IMG/VR virus record: IMGVR_UViG_3300048011_000172
Location: 1-36,788 of that record
Direction: 5' to 3' (one strand)
Length of the DNA stretch: 36,788 nucleotides
Source: a virus
This document shows positions 1 through 8,075 of this stretch, one piece after another. The position numbers and the translations under genes are program-made. Numbering within the stretch: the stretch's first letter is position 1; the number at the start of each line of letters is the position of its first letter. The notes below the pieces were generated by a model, which saw only the letters and a program-made list of their open reading frames with translations, had not been told where the DNA came from and ran no database searches.

Positions 1-376
1 GTTCTAGTCCAACAGTGTAAGCAAGTGTTACACCATTATCATCTGAACCTGAAATTACGGTTGTGTTACCAGTTATATCATACTTGAAAGTTGTTACACC
101 AGTGCTTGGTGCATTTACGAAACCTAGAGTTCCACTTCCATTTGTTGATAATAACTGTCCACTAGAACCGTCTGCAGTTGGGAATGTTAAAGCATCATTG
201 ATAGTTAGAGAAGTTGGGTTAGACCCAACCTCTACAACAGCAGCAGAACCATCATTCTTCTCAGTGTAAAACCTACCGTGATAGGTATTTACCGCCAATT
301 CACCAAGTGCAAGGTCACTTACGCCTGGTAATGCGTTCTGAGTAGAACTTCTTTTAAATTGGATTACTGTTGCCAT
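1..376 (-). CDS. Tail fiber-like protein, N-terminal part (cut by left window edge)
   Basis: An open frame runs leftward from ATG 376-374 off the window edge, giving about 125 residues with no stop. The start follows a strong AGGAG ribosome binding site. The N terminus MATVIQFKRSSTQNALPG and the following LALGELAVN match the opening of the neighbouring 544-residue fiber (MATVIQIKRSTGVAAP, LSVGELAYV). This resembles the short N-terminal attachment domain of phage receptor-binding proteins of the Mtd_N type, in which an IQ.KR strand is followed by an L..GE turn. The rest is Ser/Thr/Gly/Asn-rich, as in trimeric beta-structured fibers. It probably sits at the virion periphery and takes part in host recognition. 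It is the last gene seen in the rightmost-to-leftmost fiber module. The partner to which the adapter binds is unknown. Confidence 0.7.
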   Translation of the reverse strand, partial: MATVIQFKRSSTQNALPGVSDLALGELAVNTYHGRFYTEKNDGSAAVVEVGSNPTSLTINDALTFPTADGSSGQLLSTNGSGTLGFVNAPSTGVTTFKYDITGNTTVISGSDDNGVTLAYTVGLE

Positions 377-414
377 TTTATTCTCCTATTGAATCGGTTA
401 ATTTGGATTATTAA

Positions 415-2049
415 TTAAAATGTTCCGCCGTCAATAGCAGTAACTGTTACCGCACCACTTGATACTGTAAAGTTGTCTGAATGAAATGAAGCAATACCTT
501 TTACTGAAGCAGTTGCATCTTTAATAGATACAGCACCACTTGAAACATCAAAGATAGCAGAAGCAAAACTTGCGATACCTTTATTAGATGTTGTAGCGTC
601 TTCTGCAGACAATGTGATTGCACCGTCAGCATTAGTTACATCAATACCTTCACCAGCAGTTAAAGTTGCAAGTTCCATGTCTCCATTAGAACCATTACCA
701 ACCAATAACTGACCAGCAGCAGGAGCAGCACCGTCTACAGAAGTGATTGAACCACTTAATGCAAGACCAGCACCTGAAAGGTTACCAGCTGTTGAAAGAC
801 TACCAACTGTTAATGCACCAAATTCTGCATCACCAACACTTCCTGAGAAGACTGAAGATGTATCTGTTGCATCTTGGATGAACTTAAACTTACCATCTGA
901 ATCGTCCATACCAAAGAAACCAACTTTAGCAGCTGAACCATTGTGCCAGTTGAATTTGATACCTCTGTCTAAGTTATCGTCTGAAGTTCCTTCACCGATT
1001 TCAAATACAGGGTCATCAATTTCTACTGTTGTAGAGTTAACTGTTGTTGTTGTTCCGTTTACTGTCAAGTTGCCAGAAACTGTTAGGTTACCTGAAGCAG
1101 CGATGTTAGTAGATGTGATGTCATCCGATGTAAGTGTTCCATCAACGTCTACGTTGTTGAAAGTTACGTTAGATGTTGTTGCAACTGCCTGACCAATAGA
1201 TAAATCTACTGTTTGACCTGATACAGAAGTTGTTACACCAGTTCCACCACTAAATGTGATTGACTGAGAGTCTAAGTCGACTGAACCACTTCCACTGTCA
1301 CCAGCCATGTCTAAGTCTTGTGCTGTGATGTTTGAATCTACATATGCTTTAACAGATTGCTGAGAAGGAACTTTAACTGCAGAGTTTGAAGCCATATTGT
1401 CTTCGTCTACTAAGAAGTCGATTTTTCCTACTGTTACGTTAGCGTCAAGAATCTTAGCAGTTGTAACTTTATCGTTTCCGATTGTTACTGCACCACTAGA
1501 TGCCATAGTTGCATCACCACTCATTGATACGTTATCGAATGAATTACTTCCATCATGAACAAGCATTTGTCCGCCTGTTGGAGATGAAATATCTGAATCC
1601 GTTGCACCTGCTAGTGTTGATGTTGTTGATAAGAATGATAAGTTTCCACTACCATCTGTACCAATTACTTGGTTTGCAGAACCGTCTGCAGTTGGAAGTA
1701 CGAATGTAGTTGATGCAGCTAATGTATCGGCAGCTTTCAATGCAACGAAGTTTGTTCCGTTGTCTGAATCTTCCAATAACTGTACACTTGCACCAGCAGT
1801 TGCACCATTACCAACTTTAAAGTTAGCAGGTGTTGCAGCTGAACCACCTAGTATATCCGTATAATATTTACCACCAATTGCTTGAATAAGTGGAGTAGAG
1901 TTATCTGAGTCTACTGATTCGATATATAGTTTCGCACCAGCTCCCGAATTCGCTCTATCTTGTACATATGCCAACTCACCTACTGATAAATCACTCGTAG
2001 ATGGAGCCGCAACACCTGTACTTCTTTTAATTTGAATTACTGTTGCCAT
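415..2049 (-). CDS. Tail fiber / receptor-binding structural protein, 544 aa
   Basis: This is a large Ser/Thr/Gly/Asp-rich, nearly Cys-free protein with a strong AGGAGA site ahead of ATG 2049. Residues 1-40 form the IQ.KR / L..GE adapter also found in the next gene to the left. The middle has recurring short beta-type units (SGNLTVSGNLTVNGTTTTV, VDGTLTSDD, AAGQLLVGNGSNGDM), typical of trimeric beta-helical phage fibers. An ATSNKGIASF / ASVKGIASF duplication lies near the C terminus. The protein ends in IDGGTF, a tail also found on the 84-residue protein upstream. It is likely an adhesin or structural fiber on the baseplate. No T4 long-tail-fiber homology is visible, so the exact fiber type is open. 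Confidence 0.7.
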   Translation of the reverse strand: MATVIQIKRSTGVAAPSTSDLSVGELAYVQDRANSGAGAKLYIESVDSDNSTPLIQAIGGKYYTDILGGSAATPANFKVGNGATAGASVQLLEDSDNGTNFVALKAADTLAASTTFVLPTADGSANQVIGTDGSGNLSFLSTTSTLAGATDSDISSPTGGQMLVHDGSNSFDNVSMSGDATMASSGAVTIGNDKVTTAKILDANVTVGKIDFLVDEDNMASNSAVKVPSQQSVKAYVDSNITAQDLDMAGDSGSGSVDLDSQSITFSGGTGVTTSVSGQTVDLSIGQAVATTSNVTFNNVDVDGTLTSDDITSTNIAASGNLTVSGNLTVNGTTTTVNSTTVEIDDPVFEIGEGTSDDNLDRGIKFNWHNGSAAKVGFFGMDDSDGKFKFIQDATDTSSVFSGSVGDAEFGALTVGSLSTAGNLSGAGLALSGSITSVDGAAPAAGQLLVGNGSNGDMELATLTAGEGIDVTNADGAITLSAEDATTSNKGIASFASAIFDVSSGAVSIKDATASVKGIASFHSDNFTVSSGAVTVTAIDGGTF

Positions 2050-2095
2050 TTTTTTCTCCTGAAAAAATTAGTTATTTTTTAATAAAATTATGTTA

Positions 2096-2113
2096 ATTCT
2101 AGTTGTCTAGAAT
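2096..2113 (-). other. Perfect intergenic hairpin
   Basis: ATTCTAG and CTAGAAT form a perfect 7-bp stem around a 4-nt loop, in the 148-bp gap between the 84-residue gene and the 544-residue fiber gene. On the minus strand it is followed by A/T-rich DNA (TAACATAATTTTATT) without a clean U-tract. It may therefore be a weak terminator or an mRNA processing or stability element. Confidence 0.45.
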
Positions 2114-2197
2114 ATGATTCATTATGTATTCTGTCCACTCACTATGTGGGTCGCTGTCTCACTGTCGACAACCTTGATTTGTCTTTTATTTAGACAA

Positions 2198-2452
2198 TTA
2201 GAATGTTCCACCATCGAGGATGGTAGTTGTAGTCCACTTATCTGAAGCAGCATCGTAAGATAGAAGACCGTCATCTGTTTCAGATGCGTTTACGTCTGCA
2301 AGTTCATTGATTGATTTTGTAGTTAAGTCCGAACCGCCCGAAACAGAAGCAGCATTTCCTACTGCAACTTGTTTCGCACGTAGATTGCTTCCACCTTGTA
2401 CTCTGCCGCCTATTGTTGCGACTCTACTTAATGTTCCTTTAATATTGCTCAT
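2198..2452 (-). CDS. Small structural protein, 84 aa, with DGGTF C terminus
   Basis: Not recognised as a named family. ATG 2452 follows a GGGAG site and overlaps the stop of the upstream 110-residue gene by 4 bases (ATGA), so the two are translationally coupled. The first half is Gly/Ser/Ala-rich (GGRVQGGSNLRAKQVAVG). The second half, INELADVNASETDDGLLSYD followed by ASDKW, is the kind of short module seen near the ends of marine phage fibers. The last residues, ILDGGTF, repeat the ending of the 544-residue fiber. It is probably a minor virion component or a fiber tip or assembly partner. Function is inferred from context only. Confidence 0.65.
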   Translation of the reverse strand: MSNIKGTLSRVATIGGRVQGGSNLRAKQVAVGNAASVSGGSDLTTKSINELADVNASETDDGLLSYDAASDKWTTTTILDGGTF

Positions 2453-2781
2453 CTTGTAACTCCCGGCGTAATTATAGCTTGTCCTTCAACAACACGTGTC
2501 TTGAGACCATTACCATCAGTTGTGACCAAGTCATAAACATACCTGCCTGGACTCATAGCTGCTGTTACAGTGTCGGTGAGTGACATAGTGACCTGTCCTG
2601 TAGCATCTTGTACAGTACAAGCAAATGTTGCTGCTACTGTACTAGATTCATAAGTTTTTCGAATTTGTCCTGTTGCACTATACCCTGACATATTCAAAAC
2701 TGCACCGTTAACATCTGTAACGTCAACAGTAATCTGAAAGTCAGCACCTTGGTCTACGAATATATTTGCAATTATGGCCAT
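2449..2781 (-). CDS. Small Ig-like baseplate/fiber structural protein, 110 aa
   Basis: The sequence starts MAIIANIFVDQGADFQITVD and alternates beta strands throughout (ATGQIRKTYES, QVTMSLTDT, PGRYVYDLVTTD, VVEGQAIITPG). This fits a single immunoglobulin-like beta sandwich such as those in phage upper-baseplate proteins (BppU-like); the fold is my inference. It lies first in a two-gene unit with the 84-residue protein. No Shine-Dalgarno is visible. Instead a perfect TATAAATA element ends 5 nt before the ATG, so a transcript from that late promoter would be essentially leaderless. Similar small proteins occur in fiber regions of marine T4-like phages. Exact role unknown. Confidence 0.65.
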   Translation of the reverse strand: MAIIANIFVDQGADFQITVDVTDVNGAVLNMSGYSATGQIRKTYESSTVAATFACTVQDATGQVTMSLTDTVTAAMSPGRYVYDLVTTDGNGLKTRVVEGQAIITPGVTR

Positions 2782-2786
2782 TTAAC

Positions 2787-2794
2787 TATTTATA
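2787..2794 (-). promoter_or_regulatory. T4-type late promoter TATAAATA
   Basis: This is an exact copy of the T4 late -10 word on the minus strand, followed by GTTAA and then the ATG of the 110-residue gene. With the usual T4 late geometry the transcript starts at or within a base of the ATG, so the mRNA would be leaderless. Confidence 0.6.
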
Positions 2795-2799
2795 CCTTT

Positions 2800-3918
2800 T
2801 TATGTTTTACTAAACTGTGCAGTTGGAACAGATTGGTGAATATTCTCAACAGTGCCACTATCATTGACGTACACTTTATTTAGTTTCTTTATTTGGTTTC
2901 CATCATTTACATATATCCCTTTAACTTTAGCGATCGGCCCAATACTTCTAGTTGTACTATAATCTTGTTGATATATGTAAGGTTGTTGTACTTGATATGC
3001 AACTTGATACGTAACTTGGTATGTAGTGGGTTGTCTAGCATTAGCAATATAAGGTTGCTGTGCATTCGCAATATACGGATAAGGTTGTTGTGTTATCCTA
3101 ATAACAGGGGTGTTATATGCCCTCTGTAAAATATAAGGTGTCTGTGCATTAGCAATGTAAGGTGTTTGTGCATTTACAGGATTCCTATATGTAAATGGAT
3201 TCCTATTCTGATACGTAAATGGTGTCTGAGCATTAGCAACTGCAGTACTAGGTTGTCTATGTTGATAGGTGAACGGTGTCTGTGCCTCAGCAGTATATGG
3301 ATATGTTGTTATCGCTGGTTGCTGATGATTATAATTCCTCGTCCTTATTACAGGGTATGTAGTAGGTTGTCTAGCATTAGCAATATAAGGTTGTCTAGCT
3401 TCTCTAGTATATGTAAACGGTGTTTGTCCTTGTCTAGCATATGTAAATGGATGTCTATAAGACACCTGTGTTTGTGCAACACCTTGTCTAGAATATGTTG
3501 TCGGGTGTCGATATGCAACTTGGTATGTAGCAGGTTGTCTATGTTGATAAGTAGACGGTTGCTGTGAAGTAGTCGGACTCTGATGCTGATATGTAGAAGG
3601 TTGTTGGTTTATATACGGAGCATTTTGCTGTATAGTTACCTGTATTTCTTTCTGTGCTGTTCTTGGATACGTAAATGGACTCTGATAAGTCGTCTGTGCT
3701 TGAGCATTTGCAGTATATGGTTGAGTACCGATAACAGGTGTTCTGTAACTAGCAGGGTGTTGATACGTAACTTGATAATCTTGTTGTCCGATAGCAGGAT
3801 ATGAATACGTAGCTGGTTGTTGTGCTATAGCAGGTACAGGTCTTCTTCCTTCAGTTTCCACACTCAACGTTTGTTGGAATGTGAAAGGGTTATTTTGTTG
3901 TGTAAATCCTGTGGCCAT
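2800..3918 (-). CDS. Tyr/Gln/Pro-rich repeat protein, 372 aa
   Basis: No named family was recognised. Residues about 20-310 consist almost entirely of degenerate 7-8 residue units built on Q-x-P-x-x-Y, such as QTPFTYQ, RQPTTYQV, QQPYIAN and YRHPTTYS. This part has many Tyr, Gln, Asn and Pro and very few Asp, Glu, Trp or Cys. The C-terminal ~55 residues differ: they contain a tandem of IYVNDGNQIKKL and VYVNDSGTVENI, a VYVN..G motif of marine phage fiber proteins, which suggests a folded cap or anchor. The gene begins 1 nt after the stop of a longer paralogue with the same repeats. It is likely an exposed, extended or self-associating virion component. That is inferred from composition and from its place in the fiber module. 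Confidence 0.7.
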   Translation of the reverse strand: MATGFTQQNNPFTFQQTLSVETEGRRPVPAIAQQPATYSYPAIGQQDYQVTYQHPASYRTPVIGTQPYTANAQAQTTYQSPFTYPRTAQKEIQVTIQQNAPYINQQPSTYQHQSPTTSQQPSTYQHRQPATYQVAYRHPTTYSRQGVAQTQVSYRHPFTYARQGQTPFTYTREARQPYIANARQPTTYPVIRTRNYNHQQPAITTYPYTAEAQTPFTYQHRQPSTAVANAQTPFTYQNRNPFTYRNPVNAQTPYIANAQTPYILQRAYNTPVIRITQQPYPYIANAQQPYIANARQPTTYQVTYQVAYQVQQPYIYQQDYSTTRSIGPIAKVKGIYVNDGNQIKKLNKVYVNDSGTVENIHQSVPTAQFSKT

Positions 3919-3919
3919 C

Positions 3920-5530
3920 TTAATAGAACCTCAATCGTTTAGGGGCATTAACCACTGTGAACCCCTGATGAGCTGATGGTAGTCCTCCACCAACAATCCA
4001 GTTCACCCCTTGAATATTATATACTCCGCCAGATGGAGACCCTGTATTGACCGCTTGCATATATATCACTGGTATTCCACTAATGTGATTCCAAGTATTA
4101 CTCTGATAACTCCAGTAAGCATATTCTATCCTACTCCACTGACCAGTAGCATTTAATCTCATAGGTTGACTTGGTTTTAATTGTATATGATTATTCACAG
4201 CTGGGTCATGTGAGTACAACCCAGTCCAAGTCATTGTTCCACCCATTCTTTGAGTTGTCTTCCAAGATGTTGGTACGCCTTGTGTTCCTTGACCCGCTAA
4301 AACTTGGGCGGGTACCCCCGAGAATGGGGGTAAGAAAGCACCTGTTGCGCCAGATTGAGGGGAACCACTGTTAGTATTACCATCAACACCTGCTGGAGCA
4401 TAGAATGACCCAAGTCTTGAGCCCATGGCAGCAAATTCGTCTGTTCCAACCAAACCACCATAACTATACTGTTGGTGATTTCCTGGGCCATGGAAATATT
4501 CTCCAACTATAGGGTCGGGATACTGATAAGCGACCGCTAGTTGGTTTTGTCCTATAGCAGGAACTTGATTTGGTTGCTGATATATGTAAGGTTGTTGTAT
4601 CGTGGTTTGATAACTTGCTTGGTAATTACCAGTCGCTGTATATATCACTGGTCTTTGAGCAATTGATTGTGTAGTGAACTGATATGTTGCTGGTTGTCTA
4701 AACCCATAATTACCTTGTATCTGAGCAATATAAGGTGATTGCGCTTGTACACTCGCCTGAGCGTTTGCTTGATATGTGTATTCTTGTATTGCTGGTTGTT
4801 GTGCAATAACTTGATATGTAGCATTTACCGCTGTTTGTCTATTTGCAATTGAAGGATTAGCATTATCAATCGTAGTTTGTCTATTTGCAATTACAGGATG
4901 TCTGTAAGACGCTGGTTGTTGAGCAGTGTTTTGTCTATTCGCAATGTACGGATATGTATAAGGTTGCTGTGTTTGTGCTACATATTGTCCATTAGCAATG
5001 TATGGATACGGTTGCTGAGCATTAGCAGTATATTGATACGTTGTTTGATTGTTATACGTAAACGGTATCTGTTTATTTACTTGGTTTTGATAAGGTTGTT
5101 GTGCAATAACAGGATTCTGATACGGAATATTACCCTGTAGGTTATAGATACTAGGTTGTCTTGCATTAGCAATATACGGTGTTTGAATCTGATTTTGATA
5201 TGTACTCGGTTGTCTAGCGTTAGCAATATATGGTTGTCGACCATTCACTGGATTTCTATACGTACTAGGTTGCTGATTTACATAGGTAGAGGGTTGTCTA
5301 CCTTGTCCAACATATGTAGCAGGAACTTGATGCTGATATGGTGTTGGCGTTCGTCCCTGTCTAGCATAGGTGAATGGACTCCTATTCTGATATGTAAAGG
5401 GTACTTGTTGATTGGCAGGTTGTCGAGCTATACGTTGTCTTATGACTGGTGCTGTACCAGTTGCAATAGCTTGTCCTTGATACGGTTGTTGTATCGTAGA
5501 GCCAATGTTTATATAAATTTCATCTGCCAT
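3920..5530 (-). CDS. Tyr/Gln/Pro-rich repeat protein with C-terminal globular domain, 536 aa
   Basis: A paralogue of the next gene. After a short N terminus (MADEIYINIGSTIQQPYQGQ), residues about 35-335 carry the same Q-P-x-x-Y / YIANARQP units. They are rich in Tyr, Gln, Asn and Pro and poor in acidic residues. Residues about 340-536 are different: Gly/Trp/Tyr-containing, non-repetitive sequence (EYFHGPGNHQQYSYGG, MTWTGLYSHDP, WSRIEYAYWSYQSNTW, GVNWIVGGGLPSAHQG) ending KRLRFY. That looks like a folded beta domain, perhaps receptor-binding or capping. The gene begins 1 nt after the stop of the 847-residue fiber gene and has no clear ribosome binding site, which suggests coupled translation. 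No homologue with a known function comes to mind. A fiber-associated role is inferred from position. Confidence 0.7.
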   Translation of the reverse strand: MADEIYINIGSTIQQPYQGQAIATGTAPVIRQRIARQPANQQVPFTYQNRSPFTYARQGRTPTPYQHQVPATYVGQGRQPSTYVNQQPSTYRNPVNGRQPYIANARQPSTYQNQIQTPYIANARQPSIYNLQGNIPYQNPVIAQQPYQNQVNKQIPFTYNNQTTYQYTANAQQPYPYIANGQYVAQTQQPYTYPYIANRQNTAQQPASYRHPVIANRQTTIDNANPSIANRQTAVNATYQVIAQQPAIQEYTYQANAQASVQAQSPYIAQIQGNYGFRQPATYQFTTQSIAQRPVIYTATGNYQASYQTTIQQPYIYQQPNQVPAIGQNQLAVAYQYPDPIVGEYFHGPGNHQQYSYGGLVGTDEFAAMGSRLGSFYAPAGVDGNTNSGSPQSGATGAFLPPFSGVPAQVLAGQGTQGVPTSWKTTQRMGGTMTWTGLYSHDPAVNNHIQLKPSQPMRLNATGQWSRIEYAYWSYQSNTWNHISGIPVIYMQAVNTGSPSGGVYNIQGVNWIVGGGLPSAHQGFTVVNAPKRLRFY

Positions 5531-5531
5531 A

Positions 5532-8075
5532 TCATATCACAAACCATAGATGACCACTACTAGTACTTCCGACTGATGTAGGTGCGCTACTTGTTATTTC
5601 ATAATCTAATGCCAAATCTATTCTCCCATCGGTAGTAGTGTTGTTACCACCGTCTGCGTTATCGTTATATGATAATTTGATACCATTATTATATGTAGGT
5701 GTTCCGTTTGAGACCTTTAATGTGTCTGCAACTCTATCGTCTGTGAAATATACAAAGTTAGCATCCTCACCTACAGAACTTGTACTTGTACTTTGGTCGC
5801 CTGGCGCCCAAGCAGAACCACTCCACACTAGTACCTGACCACTACTTGCACCACTACTAACATTACTTAGGTCTTCTATACTAGCAAGACTAATTCTACC
5901 ATCTGCTCTTGCATCTGCTCTAGCGTTCGTAAAGTACAGATTAGTCTCTTCAGTTATGCCTGAAGTTTTAAGTGTAATATCACTTGAACCATCGAATGAT
6001 TGACCTGAAATAGTTCTTGCATTGGCAAGTGTAGTTGCTGTTCCAGCATTACCACTTGTGTCTTGATTACCACTAGCGTTTACGCCAGGTAAATCAATAG
6101 CAGCAGAACCATTAAATGACACTCCACCAATATTTCTTGCAGTTTCTAATATTGTAGCACTGGCTGCATTACCACTTGTGTCTTGATTACCACTAGCGTT
6201 TACGCCTGGCAAGTCAATATTTGCAGTACCATCAAATGATACACCACCAAGTGTTCTTGCGGTCTCAAGTGCAGTAGCAGTAGATGCATTTCCAGTCAAT
6301 TCACCATAGAAATCTTTTGCGTAGATTTTCCTCCATGTCTTACCATCAGCACCTAAATCATAAGTCTCATGGTCATCTGGCATGATACCTGAATCGACAT
6401 CAGCATTAAAAACAATATTGTCTGTATCTGCATCACCGAATGTTATATTACCGTTTGCAGTAATATTTCCAGTAGCAGTAATGTTACCACCGACATTTAA
6501 ATTCTTTGCGATTGCAACACCACCATCAACAATCAAAGCACCACTTGACAAAGTTGTTGATTGTGCAGTATTATTTAAATTTGTTTGACCAGTTACGTCT
6601 AGTGTACCACTCAAAGATGCATCACTTAAAGATGTAAGTCCTGTAACTCCAAGCGTTCCGCCAACAGAAGTATTTCCTGTAACTCCAAGTGTTCCGCCAA
6701 GAGAAGTATTTCCTGTAACTCCAAGTGTTCCGCCAACATGAGTATTCTTTGCAATTCCAAGACCGCCGTCAATTCTAACTGCACCTGTAGTAGTACTTGA
6801 AGACTGAGTAGTGCTATTAAAGTTAGTAATACCATTTACATCTAGTGTACTTGATAATGATGTAGCACCTGTAACTCCTAAAGTTCCGCCTATTAATGCG
6901 TTAGTAGAGATGTCTGCACTACCGTTAAGGTCTAAATCACCATCGATTCTTGTTCCGTCTAATGTTGTAGCACCATCAACGTCCAACGTTCCTGTCATTG
7001 ATGTATTACCAAGAACACCTAAATCTGCTCGTAATGTTGTGTTATTAAGAACGTCTAGTGTTGAATCGATATCTGTAGCACCATCAATGTTAACACTTCC
7101 ACTTAATGTTGAGTTACCATCTACTTGTAGATTAGCAGCAAAGTCGACATTCCCACCGACAAATAATTTCTTTTTGATTCCAACACCACCATCAACAATC
7201 AAAGCACCTGTTGAAGTACTTGAAGATTCTGTCGTGCTGTTTAAATTTGTTATACCAGTTACATCTAATGAACTAGATAATGTTGAAGCACCTTGAACAC
7301 CAAATGTGCCTCCAACTGTTGTATTACCTGTGACACCAAGTGTACCACCAAACGTACCAGCATCGCCGACACTCAAGTCTCCAGTAAGTGTTGCATCAAT
7401 ACCAGCGTAATCACCACCAGTAATTGTAGCACCACTACCATCTGTAAGTGTTGGAGATGTTAATGTACCTCCAGTATGGACGGTTACATCACCATTGATT
7501 TTTGTTTTACCTTCTAACTGAATTTTGATATCAGAACTTTCACGAGAGGTTACCCTAGGGTCAACCTCACCGTTAATGATAACACCTTTTGAGTTATTAT
7601 TATAGATATCACCTGTAGCAGTAGTAGACCAAAAACCTGTTGTTGAACCAGCGGCATCTGTTCCTAAGTATGAACCTGTGAATGAGAAGACGGTTACTTC
7701 ATCGCCGACTGAAGCAGCAGACTGTAACTGAATTGAATTGTAAGTAGTTGCGTTAAGTATACCAAATCCACCGATAGAATATTCACTAGAAAAGTTCTTT
7801 TGTATACCATTGACATACACTTGAACTCTATTAGCTTTAAATTCTAACTCGTGATTTGCAACATCATTACCACTAAACGTGGTTTGACCTGCTGTTGCAA
7901 CGAAGCGATATTCTTGGAAAAAGAATGCTTTATCTTCAATACTATTAACTGCATCGACAAGAGTTTCTTGACTTTCTGTTCTCAGACCACTTGTGTCTCC
8001 CATATCCGAAGATACTTCATTGAAGACTTGTCTGAATGTTTCTATAGTACTGTATTGGTCTACTTGTTTAGCCAT
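5532..8075 (-). CDS. Large repetitive tail fiber protein, 847 aa
   Basis: The N-terminal ~190 residues look folded (SIEDKAFFFQEYRFVATAGQ, ANRVQVYVNGIQKNF), similar to the conserved opening of marine T4-like fiber proteins. Then come tandem beta-helix-like units. Three ~40-residue cassettes contain G(A)L.VDGGVGI.K..FVGG variants, and there is a run of 12-residue GTLGVTGNTSVG units. Two 40-residue units follow, each containing GVSFDG and LPGVNASGNQDTSGNA, with a third partial copy. The C terminus (SGHLWFVI) is non-repetitive. The composition is Gly/Ser/Thr/Asn/Asp with no Cys, as in trimeric fibers. It probably forms a long host-recognition fiber anchored to the baseplate protein encoded just upstream. 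Repeat number is likely to vary among relatives. Confidence 0.75.
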   Translation of the reverse strand: MAKQVDQYSTIETFRQVFNEVSSDMGDTSGLRTESQETLVDAVNSIEDKAFFFQEYRFVATAGQTTFSGNDVANHELEFKANRVQVYVNGIQKNFSSEYSIGGFGILNATTYNSIQLQSAASVGDEVTVFSFTGSYLGTDAAGSTTGFWSTTATGDIYNNNSKGVIINGEVDPRVTSRESSDIKIQLEGKTKINGDVTVHTGGTLTSPTLTDGSGATITGGDYAGIDATLTGDLSVGDAGTFGGTLGVTGNTTVGGTFGVQGASTLSSSLDVTGITNLNSTTESSSTSTGALIVDGGVGIKKKLFVGGNVDFAANLQVDGNSTLSGSVNIDGATDIDSTLDVLNNTTLRADLGVLGNTSMTGTLDVDGATTLDGTRIDGDLDLNGSADISTNALIGGTLGVTGATSLSSTLDVNGITNFNSTTQSSSTTTGAVRIDGGLGIAKNTHVGGTLGVTGNTSLGGTLGVTGNTSVGGTLGVTGLTSLSDASLSGTLDVTGQTNLNNTAQSTTLSSGALIVDGGVAIAKNLNVGGNITATGNITANGNITFGDADTDNIVFNADVDSGIMPDDHETYDLGADGKTWRKIYAKDFYGELTGNASTATALETARTLGGVSFDGTANIDLPGVNASGNQDTSGNAASATILETARNIGGVSFNGSAAIDLPGVNASGNQDTSGNAGTATTLANARTISGQSFDGSSDITLKTSGITEETNLYFTNARADARADGRISLASIEDLSNVSSGASSGQVLVWSGSAWAPGDQSTSTSSVGEDANFVYFTDDRVADTLKVSNGTPTYNNGIKLSYNDNADGGNNTTTDGRIDLALDYEITSSAPTSVGSTSSGHLWFVI
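6052..6209 (-). repeat. Tandem 120-bp (40-residue) duplication in the fiber gene
   Basis: The stretch coding GVNASGNQDTSGNA occurs twice exactly 120 bp apart (starting about 6052 and 6172 on the plus strand) with almost identical DNA. A diverged third GQSFDG unit follows. It is an in-frame coding repeat. Confidence 0.75.
6643..6750 (-). repeat. Three tandem 36-bp repeats in the fiber gene
   Basis: The plus-strand word GTAACTCCAAG recurs at 6643, 6679 and 6715, each followed by nearly the same 25 bases. Each unit codes GTLGVTGNTS.G, a 12-residue beta-helix-like repeat. The spacing is exactly in frame, so unit number could change without breaking the gene. Confidence 0.8.

Noticed and set aside
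743-1192. 149-codon plus-strand frame opposite the 544-residue fiber
   Set aside because: A shadow frame rich in Pro/Val/Ser, with no ribosome site and no recognisable domain, fully inside a convincing gene.
2893-3804. Several plus-strand open frames opposite the Tyr-rich repeat gene
   Set aside because: They are mirror frames of the repeat DNA (Cys/Ile/Leu/Ser-rich nonsense) without ribosome binding sites. The minus-strand frame carries the coherent repeats and C-terminal motif.
6643-6750. Direct repeats that might suggest a CRISPR array
   Set aside because: The units are contiguous, in frame and encode GTLGVTGNTS-type fiber repeats. There are no unique spacers.
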